Source: Variovorax paradoxus (GTDB lineage: Bacteria; Pseudomonadota; Gammaproteobacteria; Burkholderiales; Burkholderiaceae_C). From it: a stretch of 64,000 bases of DNA. Below are positions 1-9,282 of the stretch, piece after piece (the first letter of the stretch is position 1; every line of letters starts with the position of its first letter). The notes under the pieces are model-generated. The model was not told the DNA's origin, did not search any database, and saw only the letters and a list, made by a program, of their open reading frames with translations. The stretch spans positions 6,283,501 through 6,347,500 of the forward strand of contig NZ_CP091716.1 in the NCBI RefSeq assembly GCF_022009635.1. Direction: 5' to 3'. Position numbers and translations under genes: made by a program.

Positions 1-1681
1 GCAGCCCGGCGAAACCGCGCGGCTGCATCTCTCGGCGGCCGGCTGGTACGAGTCGCACGACCGGCCGGTGCCCGCCATCGACCATGCGATCGAAGGCGGC
101 GACCATCCGTATGCGCTGGCGCTGCTCGACAGCTACGCAGCGCAGTTCCTCGAGCAGGGCCGCATGCGCATGCTCGCGCGCTGGTTCTCGGCCATTCCTG
201 AACACCAGTTGCGCGAGCACCCGTTCCTGCAGCCCATTGCGCTGTGGGCCACCTGCTTCACGCACGGCCCGTGGGAGGCGATGCGCATGCTCGAACAGTC
301 GGGCTGCCTGGACAGCCCCATCGCCGAGGTGCGCGCGAGCGCCCACACGCTGGTGCCGCTCTTGCTGGCCATGCAGGACCGGCACGATGAGGCTTACGAA
401 ATCGGCCGCCAGAGCCTGGCGCGCCTGCCCACCGGCCTGCCGTTCGCCGACAGCGTGCTGCTCAATGCCATGGCCCACATCCTCGCGGTGCGCGGCGACC
501 AGCACGAGGCGCGCCGCATGCTCGAAGCCGCGCGCGAGCGGGGCAGCAGCACCTTCAACCGCATGTACACCGAGTCGCTGGCCGGCCTGTTCGACCTGCA
601 CGAAGGGCGGCTGCGCCAGGCCACCGCGCGGCTGCGCATGGCGGTCGACTCGACGCATGCCGTGTCCTACAACCACAGCCACGGCAACGCCTGGGCCGGC
701 GTGCTGTACGCGGGCGCGGTGTACGAGACCAACCAGCTGGTGCAGGCCGAGCACCTGCTGAACGTGTACCTGCCGCTGGCGCGCGACGTCGGCCTGCCCG
801 ACCACATGATCCTGAGCCACGTGATGCGCTCGCGGCTGGCGTTCCATGCGGGCGACATCGACGCCGCGTTCCAGGCGCTGACCGAGCTCGAATACCTCGG
901 CCACCACCGGCAGTTGCCGCGCGTGGTGGCGGGCGCCAAGCTGGAGCGCTCGCGCATGCTGCTGCTGCAGGGCAACGGCCCCGCGTCGCGCGACGAACTC
1001 GCCCGCGCCGACGACCCCGCCCTGTGGGACCGCGAGAAGCGCCAGCGCCTGCCGGCGCACGACCTCGACTACATGGCGCTGGCGCGGGCGCGCTGGGACA
1101 TCGCGTTCGGCGACGCGCGCGCCGCGCTGGACGTGCTCGACGCCGAGCTGCACACCGCGCTGGCATCGGCGCACAACCGCCGCGCGCTCAAGCTGCGGGT
1201 GCTGCGCGCGCTGGCGCTGCAGGCCGCGGGCGACACGGCCGCCGCCGTGCGGGAGATCGAGACCGTGCTGCAGGCCGCGAGCCAGGAAGGCTTCGTGCGG
1301 CTGATCCTCGACGAAGGCCCGGCCGTCGGCACGCTGGTGCACCGCTACGCGCTCTCGGCGCAGGATGCCCCCGCCGCGCGCGGCGACCCGATCCTGGCGG
1401 ACTACCTGCAGCGCCTGCTGCAGCTCGCCGGCCCGATGCCGGCGGCCGAGCCGGAATCGCCCGCCACCGGCGCCGACGCGATGAAAGAGCCGCTCACGCG
1501 CAAGGAAATCCGCGTGCTGCAGCTGCTGGCCGAGGGATATTCGAACAGCGCGATGGCGGAAAAACTGTTCGTCTCCGACAGCACGGTGCGCACGCACCTG
1601 CGCAACATCAACATGAAACTCGACGCGAAGAGCCGCACGCAGGCGGTGGCCATCGCGCGCCGGCTGGGCGTGATCCGGTAG
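1..1681 (+). CDS. MalT-like LuxR-family transcriptional regulator, 5' end outside the window
   Basis: This is the C-terminal part of a large MalT/LAL-type regulator. The frame is open from base 2 with no stop and reads residues typical of the segment after the ATPase domain, so the GTG at 68 is not the true start and the P-loop NTPase part lies upstream. What is visible is about 450 residues of TPR-like helical repeats rich in Ala, Leu and Arg, then a linker, then a LuxR helix-turn-helix beginning at EPLTRKEIRVLQLLAEGYSN and including VSDSTVRTHLRNI. Such proteins bind an inducer through the TPR region and activate transcription. The target is not known; the acyl-CoA operon at 4.1-10.5 kb is nearby but on the other strand. 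The family call is firm, the ligand is unknown. Confidence 0.88.
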   Translation, partial: QPGETARLHLSAAGWYESHDRPVPAIDHAIEGGDHPYALALLDSYAAQFLEQGRMRMLARWFSAIPEHQLREHPFLQPIALWATCFTHGPWEAMRMLEQSGCLDSPIAEVRASAHTLVPLLLAMQDRHDEAYEIGRQSLARLPTGLPFADSVLLNAMAHILAVRGDQHEARRMLEAARERGSSTFNRMYTESLAGLFDLHEGRLRQATARLRMAVDSTHAVSYNHSHGNAWAGVLYAGAVYETNQLVQAEHLLNVYLPLARDVGLPDHMILSHVMRSRLAFHAGDIDAAFQALTELEYLGHHRQLPRVVAGAKLERSRMLLLQGNGPASRDELARADDPALWDREKRQRLPAHDLDYMALARARWDIAFGDARAALDVLDAELHTALASAHNRRALKLRVLRALALQAAGDTAAAVREIETVLQAASQEGFVRLILDEGPAVGTLVHRYALSAQDAPAARGDPILADYLQRLLQLAGPMPAAEPESPATGADAMKEPLTRKEIRVLQLLAEGYSNSAMAEKLFVSDSTVRTHLRNINMKLDAKSRTQAVAIARRLGVIR

Positions 1682-1691
1682 CGGGGCCACC

Positions 1692-1730
1692 GGCGGTATT
1701 ACAAATACTACGGATTCCGGTGATACCGCC
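1692..1730. promoter_or_regulatory. Imperfect inverted repeat downstream of the LuxR gene
   Basis: Arms GGCGGTATTAC (1692-1702) and GTGATACCGCC (1720-1730) match at 10 of 11 positions and are separated by 17 AT-richer bases. The repeat starts 10 bases after the LuxR stop and about 160 bases before the first AP2-like gene. It could be a regulator site for the downstream gene or a weak stem-loop. There is no T-tract after it, which argues against a simple intrinsic terminator. Confidence 0.45.
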
Positions 1731-1887
1731 CCCCTCTCGCCGTCCCTAGCATTCCCTCGGAGATCAGAGCCTTCCAACTGCCGCGATTGCCTTGATGCAG
1801 CGCGGCGGCGGAAGAGTGATGCCCAGCCCGATCCCGCAGGCTGCGCAGGGAGCCATAGACACGCGGAGCGTCAGGAGTAGAGCCACC

Positions 1888-2760
1888 ATGCCCAAAGGAA
1901 TACCCAACCCGGCGCCAATGTATGGCATCGCCCCTCGCGCCTGGGGTTTCGAGGTCTCGATCGTGCGCAACGGCAACCGCTTCTACAAGCAGTTCGGTCG
2001 CGCCAGCTACGGCAGCGAAGAACAGGCCCTGCTGCAGGCGCAGGCCTGGCGCGACGAGATCGTGCGCAGCTTTCCGCCGGTCGCGCGGCGCACGCGGGCC
2101 GAGAAGCTGCGCGCCAACAACACCACCGGCGTGTCGGGCGTCTTCTGCCAGGTCGCGTCGGGCGGCAAGGTGCGGGCCTGGGTCGCCAAGACCTACCTCG
2201 GAGAACACGAGATCCTGCGCACCGACTTCCCGGTCGGCACCGCCGGCGGCGACGCGCAGGCGCTGGCCATCCAAGAGCGCGCGCGGCAGCTGGAACACAT
2301 GTCGGGCCTGGCCCGTCTGCATCCGGCCGAGGAATCGATCCGCAAGAGCCAGACCAAACTGCCTGTGGAGCTGTTGTCGCCCAAGCGCTCGAAGTCCGAG
2401 ATCCGGCGCAGCACCAATTCCAGCGGGGTGAGCGGCGTGCATTTCAAGGCACCCAACGTCGGCCACCCGGGCTACTGGCTCGCCATCACCTACACGGCCG
2501 GCAAGGGCAGCGTGAGCAAGGCCTTCTCGATCAAGGAACACGGGCCCGACGAAGCCAAGCGCCTGGCCATCGCGGAGCGCGAGCGCCAGCTCGAGGCCAA
2601 GCTGTCGGGCAGCAGCACCCGCGCCGGCACCGGCGTCCGCACCGACACCGCCATCGCCCCCGTTGCCCCCATCGCACCGATCGCCTACCTGCAGGAAACG
2701 CTGCCGCTCGGCGGCGCGGCACCGGCCGGCGCGCCAGAGGCAAGGCAGGCCCGGCTGTGA
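1888..2760 (+). CDS. AP2-like repeat protein, paralogue 1
   Basis: A 290-residue protein starting MPKGIPNPAPMYG. The ATG at 1888 is preferred over upstream in-frame starts because AGGAG lies 10 bases upstream and the same N-terminus recurs in the next gene. Three units of about 60-70 residues can be seen: an N-terminal one (WGFEVSIVRNGNRFYKQFG), a second around NNTTGVSGVF and a third around TNSSGVSGVHF. Units two and three carry an N-x-[ST]-[ST]-G-V-x-G-V motif followed by W-x-A and an Ala/Glu-rich helix. This pattern resembles AP2-type DNA-binding domains of bacterial and phage proteins. No nuclease or integrase catalytic domain is seen. The C-terminal ~50 residues are Ala/Pro-rich. DNA binding is inferred and the function is unknown. 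Confidence 0.7.
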   Translation: MPKGIPNPAPMYGIAPRAWGFEVSIVRNGNRFYKQFGRASYGSEEQALLQAQAWRDEIVRSFPPVARRTRAEKLRANNTTGVSGVFCQVASGGKVRAWVAKTYLGEHEILRTDFPVGTAGGDAQALAIQERARQLEHMSGLARLHPAEESIRKSQTKLPVELLSPKRSKSEIRRSTNSSGVSGVHFKAPNVGHPGYWLAITYTAGKGSVSKAFSIKEHGPDEAKRLAIAERERQLEAKLSGSSTRAGTGVRTDTAIAPVAPIAPIAYLQETLPLGGAAPAGAPEARQARL

Positions 2761-2918
2761 GGCTTCGGCGGCGGCGACGGCATTCGGGCAGGGCGTGCAT
2801 ATTCGCGGAACCGTCATGCCGCATCGGCCAAAATAGCGGGCAAATGCGTGCGCCGACGAGCGCCGCGCAGTTCGGGGAGCCCGCCATCTGCGGTGCTGAA
2901 AAAAGCAGCACGTCGAGA

Positions 2919-3650
2919 ATGCCCAAAGGTATCCCCAATCCGGCCGCCATGTACGGCATCTGCGTCAGACCCTGGGGTTTCGAAGTCTCCATCGTGCGCA
3001 ACGGCGTGCGCTACTACAGGCAGTTCGGCAAGGCCAGCTACGGCGGCGAGGCGCAGGCACTGCTGCAGGCACAGGACTGGCGCGACGCGGTCGTGCGCAG
3101 CATGCCGCCGCCCACGCGGCGCGAGCGCGCCGAAAAGCTGCGCGCCAACAACAGCACCGGCGTGCCGGGCGTGTTCCACCAGATGTCGGCCGGAGGACGG
3201 GTGCGGGCCTGGATGGCCAAGACCTACATCGGGCAGGGCGAGATTCTTCGCGCCGACTTCATCGTCGATCACCTGGGCGACGCGGCGCAGTCGCTGGCGA
3301 TCCGCGAGCGCGAGCAGCAGCTCGAGCGCATGTCGGGGCTGGCGCGGCCGCATCCGGCCGAGGAAGCCATCCGCATGGGCCTTTCGACCCATTCGCCAGG
3401 GCCGCGCTCGGCCAAGCGCTCGAGGTCCGAGATCACCCGGCGCAACAACACCAGCGGCGTGAGCGGCGTGCACTTCAAGACGCCCAACGCCAGCCACCCC
3501 GGCTACTGGCTGGCCATCACCTACACCACCGGCAAGGGCAGCGTGAGCAAGGCTTTCTCGGTGAAGGAACACGGATACGAAACGGCCAAGCGCCTCGCGA
3601 TCGCCGAACGCGCGAATCAACTCGCCGCGAAGCTGGGCCAGGACCACTGA
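2919..3650 (+). CDS. AP2-like repeat protein, paralogue 2
   Basis: A 243-residue paralogue of the preceding gene, in tandem and separated by 158 bases. The start at 2919 gives MPKGIPNPAAMYG, nearly identical to paralogue 1; the frame is open further upstream but the extension is low-complexity and Arg-rich. The same three units are present (WGFEVSIVRNGVRYYRQFG; NNSTGVPGVF; NNTSGVSGVHF), but the Ala/Pro-rich tail of paralogue 1 is absent. No strong Shine-Dalgarno sequence precedes the ATG. The pair looks like a recent tandem duplication. A role in DNA binding is inferred only from the AP2-like motif. Confidence 0.68.
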   Translation: MPKGIPNPAAMYGICVRPWGFEVSIVRNGVRYYRQFGKASYGGEAQALLQAQDWRDAVVRSMPPPTRRERAEKLRANNSTGVPGVFHQMSAGGRVRAWMAKTYIGQGEILRADFIVDHLGDAAQSLAIREREQQLERMSGLARPHPAEEAIRMGLSTHSPGPRSAKRSRSEITRRNNTSGVSGVHFKTPNASHPGYWLAITYTTGKGSVSKAFSVKEHGYETAKRLAIAERANQLAAKLGQDH

Positions 3651-3668
3651 TGACGCAAGACAGACACG

Positions 3669-3689
3669 GCTTCGCCGTTGCGGCGAAGC
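3669..3689. other. Perfect 9-bp hairpin between genes
   Basis: GCTTCGCCG (3669-3677), loop TTG, CGGCGAAGC (3681-3689). It follows the stop of the second AP2-like gene by 18 bases and could end that transcript, but no U-tract follows. Confidence 0.4.
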
Positions 3690-3750
3690 TCGCCAGCCCT
3701 CGCGCGCCCGCGGCGTTCCGCTGCATCGACTGCAGGCGGGGCGCCCGGCC

Positions 3751-4128
3751 ATGACGCTCAAGTCCATTCACCAGCTGCTGCGCGTGGCGTCGCACCTGCT
3801 GGACCAGGCCGCCACGGAAGTCCATGCGACCGGTCTGGAGCCCGTGCAGGACAACGTCGAGCACATCGGCCGCGCGCTGATCGAGGTGATCGAGGTGCAG
3901 CGCCGCATCTACGACGAGCAGCCCGAGCTCGCGCCCAAGTCTCTGGCCGCCTCGCCGAAGGAGGCCGACGCCAGCCGGCTCTTCACGGAATTCACGATGG
4001 AGGCGCTGGCGCTCGAGGAGGCTGGCCACACCGACGCGGCGCGCGAAAAGTACACCGCCTTCATCGGCATCTCGCCGTCGCACCTGCACCGCGAGATCGC
4101 GCGGGCGGAGATCCGGCGCCTTTCCTGA
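3751..4128 (+). CDS. Small hypothetical protein
   Basis: A 125-residue soluble, largely helical protein without signal peptide or membrane segment. It has an acidic, Ala/Glu-rich middle (EVIEVQRRIYDEQPE) and a C-terminal stretch (EEAGHTDAAREKYTAFIG) that looks like one TPR-type helix pair. I do not recognise the family. It sits alone between the AP2-like genes and the convergent acyl-CoA operon, whose last stop is 13 bases away on the other strand. Coding character is supported by the clean frame and typical codon use. Confidence 0.6.
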   Translation: MTLKSIHQLLRVASHLLDQAATEVHATGLEPVQDNVEHIGRALIEVIEVQRRIYDEQPELAPKSLAASPKEADASRLFTEFTMEALALEEAGHTDAAREKYTAFIGISPSHLHREIARAEIRRLS

Positions 4129-4141
4129 CCGGCGGCGCGGG

Positions 4142-5290
4142 TCAGAGCGCGCGCGAGATCACTTCCTTCATGATCTCGTTGGTGCCGCCGTAGATGCGCT
4201 GCACGCGGGCATCGGCGTACATGCGCGCCACCATGTATTCGTTCATGAAGCCGTAGCCGCCGAACAGCTGCAGGCACTCGTCGATCACGCGTCCCTGCGC
4301 TTCCGAGCCCCAGAGCTTGGCCATCGACGCGGTGGCGGTGTCGAGCTTGCCGGCCACCAGGTCTTCGACGCAGCGGTCGATGAAGGCGCGGCCCACCTTG
4401 ATCTGCGTCGCGATCTCGGCCAGCTTGAACTTGGTGTTCTGGAACTCGGCAACCGGCTTGCCGAAGGCCTTGCGGTCGCGTACGTAGTCGAGCGTGGTTT
4501 CGTAGGCGCCCTCCATGGTGGCCAGCGCGCTCAGGCCGATGATGGTGCGCTCGTACGGCAGGTCGCTCATCAGCTGGAAGAAGCCCTGCCCTTCCACGCC
4601 GCCCAGCAGCGCGTCGGCCGGCACGCGCACGTCGTCGAAGAAAAGCTCCGAGGTGTCCTGCGCCTTCATGCCGATCTTGTCGAGCACCCGGCCCACGCGA
4701 AAGCCCTCGCAGCCCTCGGTCTCGACGATGAGGATGGACGTGCCCTTGGCCCCCTGCGCCGGATCGGTCTTGGCCACCACCAGCACCACGCCCGCGAGGT
4801 AGCCGTTGGTGATGAAGGTCTTGGAACCGTTGATGACATAGCCGCCATCCGCCTTCTCGGCGCGGGTGCGCACGCCCTGCAGGTCGGAGCCGGCGCCGGG
4901 CTCGGTCATGGCGATGGCGCCGACCATCTCGCCGCGCGCCATGCGCGGCAGGTAGCGCAGCTTCTGTTCTTCCGTGCCGTGGTTGAGGAAGTAGTGCGCC
5001 ACGATGGCGTGCACCGAGGTGGCCATGCCGGTGAGCGCGCGGCGCGACATCTCTTCGTAGAACACGGCCTCGTGGCGGAAGTCGCCGCCGGCGCCGCCGT
5101 ACGCTTCGGGAATGTCGGCGCACAACAGGCCGAGCGCGCCGGCCTTGCGCCAGACCTCGTGGCCGACGTGGCCGCGCTTTCGCGCTTCCTCGTCGTGCGG
5201 CAGCACTTCGGTCTCGATGAAGCGCACCACGTTGTCGCGGTACAGCTCGAGGTCTTCGTCGCTCCAGGAGCGGCGGAAATCGATGGGCAT
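4142..5290 (-). CDS. Acyl-CoA dehydrogenase, long-chain (LCAD) type
   Basis: A 382-residue FAD-dependent acyl-CoA dehydrogenase, the last gene of a five-gene minus-strand operon. The flavin/substrate signature AMTEPGAGSDLQGV is at about 128-141 and the C-terminal LFGGYGFMNEY region is intact. Where medium-chain enzymes have the catalytic Glu (IYEGT), this one has IYGGTNEI. The likely base is instead Glu247 in LPYERTIIG, the position used by LCAD and isovaleryl-CoA dehydrogenase. The C-terminal half closely resembles mitochondrial LCAD, which favours long or branched acyl-CoA. It starts 27 bases after the ligase gene. FAD binding and the dehydrogenase reaction are secure; the exact substrate is not. 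Confidence 0.92.
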   Translation of the reverse strand: MPIDFRRSWSDEDLELYRDNVVRFIETEVLPHDEEARKRGHVGHEVWRKAGALGLLCADIPEAYGGAGGDFRHEAVFYEEMSRRALTGMATSVHAIVAHYFLNHGTEEQKLRYLPRMARGEMVGAIAMTEPGAGSDLQGVRTRAEKADGGYVINGSKTFITNGYLAGVVLVVAKTDPAQGAKGTSILIVETEGCEGFRVGRVLDKIGMKAQDTSELFFDDVRVPADALLGGVEGQGFFQLMSDLPYERTIIGLSALATMEGAYETTLDYVRDRKAFGKPVAEFQNTKFKLAEIATQIKVGRAFIDRCVEDLVAGKLDTATASMAKLWGSEAQGRVIDECLQLFGGYGFMNEYMVARMYADARVQRIYGGTNEIMKEVISRAL

Positions 5291-5317
5291 TTTCTTCTTC
5301 CTTGAGTATTTTTTCGG

Positions 5318-6877
5318 TCAGCCGACGCGGCGGCTCCTGCCGGCCCAGAAGGGCTCGCGCAACTGGAACTTCTGCAGCTTGCCGGCGGCCGAGAGCGGCA
5401 GCGCGTCGCGGAACTCCACGCTGCGCGGGCACTTGTAGCCGGCAATCTGCTCGCGGCAATGCGCGATGACGGCCTCGGCCTCCAGCGCCATGCCTTCGCG
5501 CCGCACGATCACCGCGTGCACGCGCTCGCCCCACTTGTCGTCGGGCACGCCGATCACCGCGGACATCAGCACCTGCGGCAGCTGCGCGATGGCGTTCTCG
5601 ACCTCGGCCGAATACACGTTCTCGCCGCCGCTCACGATCATGTCCTTCATGCGGTCGACCACGAAGACGAAGCCCTCCTCGTCCATGTAGCCGCCGTCGC
5701 CGGTGTGCATCCAGCCGCCGCGCAAGGCGGCCTCGGTTTCCTTCGGCTTGTTCCAGTAGCCCTTCATGACCATCGGCCCGCGCGCGACGATTTCGCCGAC
5801 CTGGCCGAAGGGCACTTCGTTGTCGTCGCCGTCCACGATGCGCAGCTCGGCGATCGGGATGGGCGTGCCGGCCGAGCGCAACAGGCGCTCGCGGTCGGGA
5901 CCCGGCGCATGGCAGTGGGACGGCAGCGCGGTGACCACGGGCGACAGCTCCGTCATGCCGTAGACCTGCGCGAACGCGGTGCCCGGAAAGGCGCGCATGG
6001 CCTGGTCGAGCAGCGCCGCGTCGATGGGCGCCGCGCCGTACGACAGCAGGCGCAGGCTCGACAGGTCGAACTCGGCGAATCGCGGATGCTCGATCACGCG
6101 CTTGATCATGGTGGGCACCAGGAACATCTCGGTGATGCGCGCCGACTGCAGCGTGCGCAGCACCGCCAGCTCGTCGAACACCGGCACCACGTGCACCGGC
6201 ACCAGCCGCATGAGGCTCTGCAGCGCCACGCCGCAGCCGGCCACATGGAACATGGGCGCCGCGACGATGGCCGCGGCGTCCTGCGTGTCGCGCGGCAGTG
6301 CGGCCACCGTGCCCAGCGCGTTGATGCACAGGCTGCCGTGCGTGAGCATCACGCCCTTGGGCTGGCCGGTGGTGCCGCCGGTGTACATGACGGCGGCCAG
6401 CTCGTCGCTGTCGTGCGGCGCGTCTTCGGCGGGGTCGGTGGCGGCGAGCAGCGCCTCGTAGCCGACCATGCCTTCGGGCACCGCGCCGTCGCCGCAATAG
6501 ACCACGGTGCGCAGCGAGCTGGAAAGCCCGCGCAGCTCGGCGGCCATGGGCGCGAAGACGTCGTCCACCAGCAGGATGCGGGTGTCGCAGTCGTCGAGCG
6601 AGTACGCCACTTCCTTGGGGTTCCAGCGGATGTTGACCGGGTTGATGACGCCGCCGCCCCACCAGGTGCCGAAGAAGTATTCGACGAAGCGGTGCGAGTT
6701 GAGGCTCATCATGCCGACGCGGTCGCCCGGCCGCATGCCGAGCTGCCGCAGCACCGCGCCGAGGCGCGCGACGCGGTCGGTGAACCCGGCGAAGTCGAGC
6801 CGCGTGTCGCCGCAGACCACGGCGGCGGCCTTGCCTTTTTCGCGCCGGCCCTTGTGCAGGGGTTGGGTGAGGAACAT
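5318..6877 (-). CDS. AMP-forming acyl-CoA ligase
   Basis: A 519-residue member of the acyl-adenylate-forming (ANL) family that activates a carboxylic acid with ATP and CoA. The P-loop-like motif MYTGGTTGQPKGVMLTHGS is present, as are the hinge and C-terminal elements VVDRMKDMIVSGGENVYSAE and the catalytic lysine region GKLQKFQL. The frame stays open far upstream, but that part is the wrong frame of the racemase gene. The start at 6877 (MFLTQPLHKG) is preferred because GGAG lies about 10 bases upstream. The gene is 44 bases downstream of the racemase-like gene and 27 bases upstream of the LCAD-type gene. It probably supplies the CoA ester used by the dehydrogenases. Confidence 0.92.
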   Translation of the reverse strand: MFLTQPLHKGRREKGKAAAVVCGDTRLDFAGFTDRVARLGAVLRQLGMRPGDRVGMMSLNSHRFVEYFFGTWWGGGVINPVNIRWNPKEVAYSLDDCDTRILLVDDVFAPMAAELRGLSSSLRTVVYCGDGAVPEGMVGYEALLAATDPAEDAPHDSDELAAVMYTGGTTGQPKGVMLTHGSLCINALGTVAALPRDTQDAAAIVAAPMFHVAGCGVALQSLMRLVPVHVVPVFDELAVLRTLQSARITEMFLVPTMIKRVIEHPRFAEFDLSSLRLLSYGAAPIDAALLDQAMRAFPGTAFAQVYGMTELSPVVTALPSHCHAPGPDRERLLRSAGTPIPIAELRIVDGDDNEVPFGQVGEIVARGPMVMKGYWNKPKETEAALRGGWMHTGDGGYMDEEGFVFVVDRMKDMIVSGGENVYSAEVENAIAQLPQVLMSAVIGVPDDKWGERVHAVIVRREGMALEAEAVIAHCREQIAGYKCPRSVEFRDALPLSAAGKLQKFQLREPFWAGRSRRVG

Positions 6878-6921
6878 GGGGTCTTGTCTCCGTTCTTCGT
6901 TGTTCTGCTCTTCCTGTCTTC

Positions 6922-8034
6922 TCAGGAAGCGCCCGGCGGCGCGACGGCCTCCGCCGCCGCGCCCCAGCGGCGCAGCAGCGCGGGGCCGTCGTCGTGCGCG
7001 GCGGCCGGCGGCATCACCGGCGCGGTGCGGCTGAAGCGCGGCGCGGGCGCGGGCTGCACCACGCCGCCCACGCTGGCGAAGGTGCCGCGCGCCACGTTGT
7101 GCGGGTGGGCCGGCGCCTCGTCCCAGTCGAGCACGGGGGCGAAGCAGGCGTCGCTGCCCTCGAGCAGCACGCACCACTCGTCGCGCGTGCGGGTGCGGAA
7201 GATGTCGGCCATGCGCAGCTTCAGCACCGGCCAGCGGTCGGCGTCCATCTGCGCGTCGAAGGCCGGGTCGTCGGCGATGCCGCAGCGCTCGCGCATCAGC
7301 GCATAGAACTGCGGCTCGATGGCGCCCACGGCCACATGCTTGCCGTCGGCGCAGGCGTAGGTGTCGTAGAAGTGCGCGCCGCCGTCGAGCATGTTCTCGC
7401 CGCGCTGGTTGCTCCACTGGCCGGCCGACTTGAAGCCGTACATCATGGCCGACAGCAGCGCCGCGCCGTCGGTCATGGCGGCGTCGACCACCTGGCCGCG
7501 CCCCGACTGCTTCGCCTCGTGCAGCGCGGCCAGGATGCCGAAGGCCAGCAGCATCGCGCCGCCGCCGAAGTCGCCCACGTAGTTCAGCGGCGGCACCGGC
7601 GGCTCGCCGGCGCGGCCGATGGCGTGCAGCGCGCCGCTGATCGCGATGTAGTTGATGTCGTGCCCCGCCGCGTGCGCCAGCGGACCGTGCTGGCCCCAGC
7701 CGGTCATGCGGCCGTAGACGAGGCGTGGGTTCCGCTCGTGGCAAGGCGCGGGGCCCAGGCCCAGCCGCTCCATCACGCCGGGGCGAAAGCCTTCGATCAG
7801 CACGTCGGCCTTGTCGATGGCGTCCAGCACCTGTTGCGCCGCGCCCGCCGCGCGCAGGTCGACCTGCAGCGTGCTGCGGCCGCGCGCGAGGATGTCGTGC
7901 GGCGCGGTGCGCGTGCCGGGGCGCTCGATGCGCAGCACCTCGGCGCCCATGTCGGCGAACAGCATCGCGCAGAACGGCCCGGGGCCGATGCCCGCCATCT
8001 CGATCACCCGTAGTCCCTGCAATGGGCCTGCCAT
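6922..8034 (-). CDS. CaiB/BaiF family protein, alpha-methylacyl-CoA racemase-like
   Basis: A 370-residue class III CoA-transferase-fold protein. Residues that define alpha-methylacyl-CoA racemase are seen: His125 in [18 protein letters not shown] and Asp155 in NYVGDFGGG, matching the His/Asp pair of the mycobacterial enzyme. Racemase activity on 2-methyl acyl-CoA is therefore more likely than CoA transfer. The start at 8034 ([15 protein letters not shown]) has AGGAG 7 bases upstream; longer in-frame starts lack support. In the operon it would convert (2R)- to (2S)-methylacyl-CoA so that the dehydrogenases can act, pointing to branched-chain, isoprenoid or sterol side-chain substrates. Confidence 0.88.
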   Translation of the reverse strand: MAGPLQGLRVIEMAGIGPGPFCAMLFADMGAEVLRIERPGTRTAPHDILARGRSTLQVDLRAAGAAQQVLDAIDKADVLIEGFRPGVMERLGLGPAPCHERNPRLVYGRMTGWGQHGPLAHAAGHDINYIAISGALHAIGRAGEPPVPPLNYVGDFGGGAMLLAFGILAALHEAKQSGRGQVVDAAMTDGAALLSAMMYGFKSAGQWSNQRGENMLDGGAHFYDTYACADGKHVAVGAIEPQFYALMRERCGIADDPAFDAQMDADRWPVLKLRMADIFRTRTRDEWCVLLEGSDACFAPVLDWDEAPAHPHNVARGTFASVGGVVQPAPAPRFSRTAPVMPPAAAHDDGPALLRRWGAAAEAVAPPGAS

Positions 8035-8084
8035 GGCTAGTCTCCTGTTGCGAGCGGCCATCTTGGCGCGCGGGCGGCGGCGCT

Positions 8085-8104
8085 GCATCGTCCAAAACGA
8101 CGAA
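8085..8104. promoter_or_regulatory. Palindromic operator-like motif, copy 2
   Basis: GCATCGTC-N6-GACGAA in the 86-base gap upstream of the racemase-like gene. The core TCGTC-N6-GACGA is a perfect inverted repeat. The same motif with the same spacing lies upstream of the first operon gene (10533-10552). The two copies share arms but not the 6-base spacer, as expected for a regulator binding site. Confidence 0.55.
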
Positions 8105-8120
8105 TGCGGCGCCCGGTGCA

Positions 8121-9272
8121 TCAAGTCGGGCCGCGCAGCCGCGCCACGCGGCGCAGATGCCATGCGGGCGGGCCGAACTGGCTTTCGACGAGCGTGGCGC
8201 GCCGGAAGTAGTGGCCCACGGCCAGTTCCTCGGTCATGCCCATGCCGCCGTGCATCTGCACCGCGCCCTGGCCCACGGCCCGGCAGGCCTTGGCGACCGC
8301 CACCTTGGCGGACGACACGGCGCGCGCCCGCTCGTGCGGCGTGGCGTTGTCGATCGATTCGCCCACGCTCGCGGTGAGCGCATCGGCCTGCTCCAGCGCC
8401 ATGTGCATGTCGGCCAGCCGATGCTGCAGCACCTGGAAGCTGGCGATGGGCACGCCGAACTGCTTGCGCTGGCGAACGTAGTCGAGCGTGTCGCGCATCA
8501 GGCGGCGCATGACGCCGATGGATTCGGCGCAGACCGCGAGCGTGGCTTCATCGAGCGCGCGCTCGATCTGCGGCAGCGCCTCGCCTTCGATGCCGAGCAG
8601 GGCACCGGCGGGCAAGCGCACGTTGTCGAGAACGATGTCGGCGGCACGACCGCCGTCGCGCGTGAGGTAGGCGCGCATGCGCAGGCCCGGCGCGTCCTTC
8701 GGCACCACGACCAGCGAGAGGCCGTCCGCGTCGCCAGGAGCGCCCCGGCTGCGCGCCGTGACGATCAGGTGGCTGGCCCAGGGCGCGGCCTGCACCACCG
8801 CCTTGTGGCCGTCGAGCCGGAAGCCGTCGCCTTCGCGCACGAGGCGCGCCTGAACGTCGGCGGGGTCGTGGCGGCTTTGCGGCTCGCTGTGCGCGAAGGC
8901 CAGCACGGCCTGCCCCGCGACGACGCGCGCGAGCAATGCATCGGACGGCGCGCCAGGATGGCGTTGCAGCAGGCCCGCGCCGATGACCATCGTGGACAGG
9001 TACGGCTCGCCCGCGAGCGCGCCGCCCAGCGTTTCCATCAGCGCGAGGTGCGCGGCCATGCCGAGGCCCATGCCGCCTTGAGGCTCGGGCAGGGCTGCGC
9101 CCAGCAGGTCGAGTTCGCGCGACAGGCCCTGCCAGAACGGCGGCGGCGCGGCGTCGGCACCGGCCAGCGCATGCAGGCGCTGCTCGAAGCCATGCTGGTT
9201 GTCGAGGTAGCGCGCGAGGCTGTCGCGCAGCATCGCGAGGGTGTCTTCCTGTTCGGTTCGCGTGTCGTTCAT
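8121..9272 (-). CDS. Acyl-CoA dehydrogenase, PimD-like small subunit
   Basis: A 383-residue acyl-CoA dehydrogenase-family protein of the divergent small-subunit type (annotated as PimD or FadE28-like in related genomes). The start at 9272 ([10 protein letters not shown]) is 10 bases downstream of the preceding dehydrogenase gene. The usual substrate signature is degenerate ([13 protein letters not shown]), and the C-terminal region reads [20 protein letters not shown] with no IYEGT-type motif. Such subunits usually pair with a large subunit to make an alpha2-beta2 enzyme, and the adjacent gene fits that role. The dehydrogenase fold is secure; heteromer formation is inferred. Confidence 0.88.
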   Translation of the reverse strand: MNDTRTEQEDTLAMLRDSLARYLDNQHGFEQRLHALAGADAAPPPFWQGLSRELDLLGAALPEPQGGMGLGMAAHLALMETLGGALAGEPYLSTMVIGAGLLQRHPGAPSDALLARVVAGQAVLAFAHSEPQSRHDPADVQARLVREGDGFRLDGHKAVVQAAPWASHLIVTARSRGAPGDADGLSLVVVPKDAPGLRMRAYLTRDGGRAADIVLDNVRLPAGALLGIEGEALPQIERALDEATLAVCAESIGVMRRLMRDTLDYVRQRKQFGVPIASFQVLQHRLADMHMALEQADALTASVGESIDNATPHERARAVSSAKVAVAKACRAVGQGAVQMHGGMGMTEELAVGHYFRRATLVESQFGPPAWHLRRVARLRGPT

Positions 9273-9282
9273 GGCGGCGGCC

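Noticed and set aside
3909..6662. A 917-codon open frame on the minus strand
   Set aside because: It is a shifted frame across the dehydrogenase and ligase genes, with the Arg/Gly/Ala-rich composition typical of non-coding frames in GC-rich DNA.
6878..8095. A 406-codon upstream extension of the acyl-CoA ligase frame
   Set aside because: It is Arg/Ala-rich wrong-frame translation of the racemase-like gene. The ligase domain, ribosome binding site and family length all fit the start at 6877.
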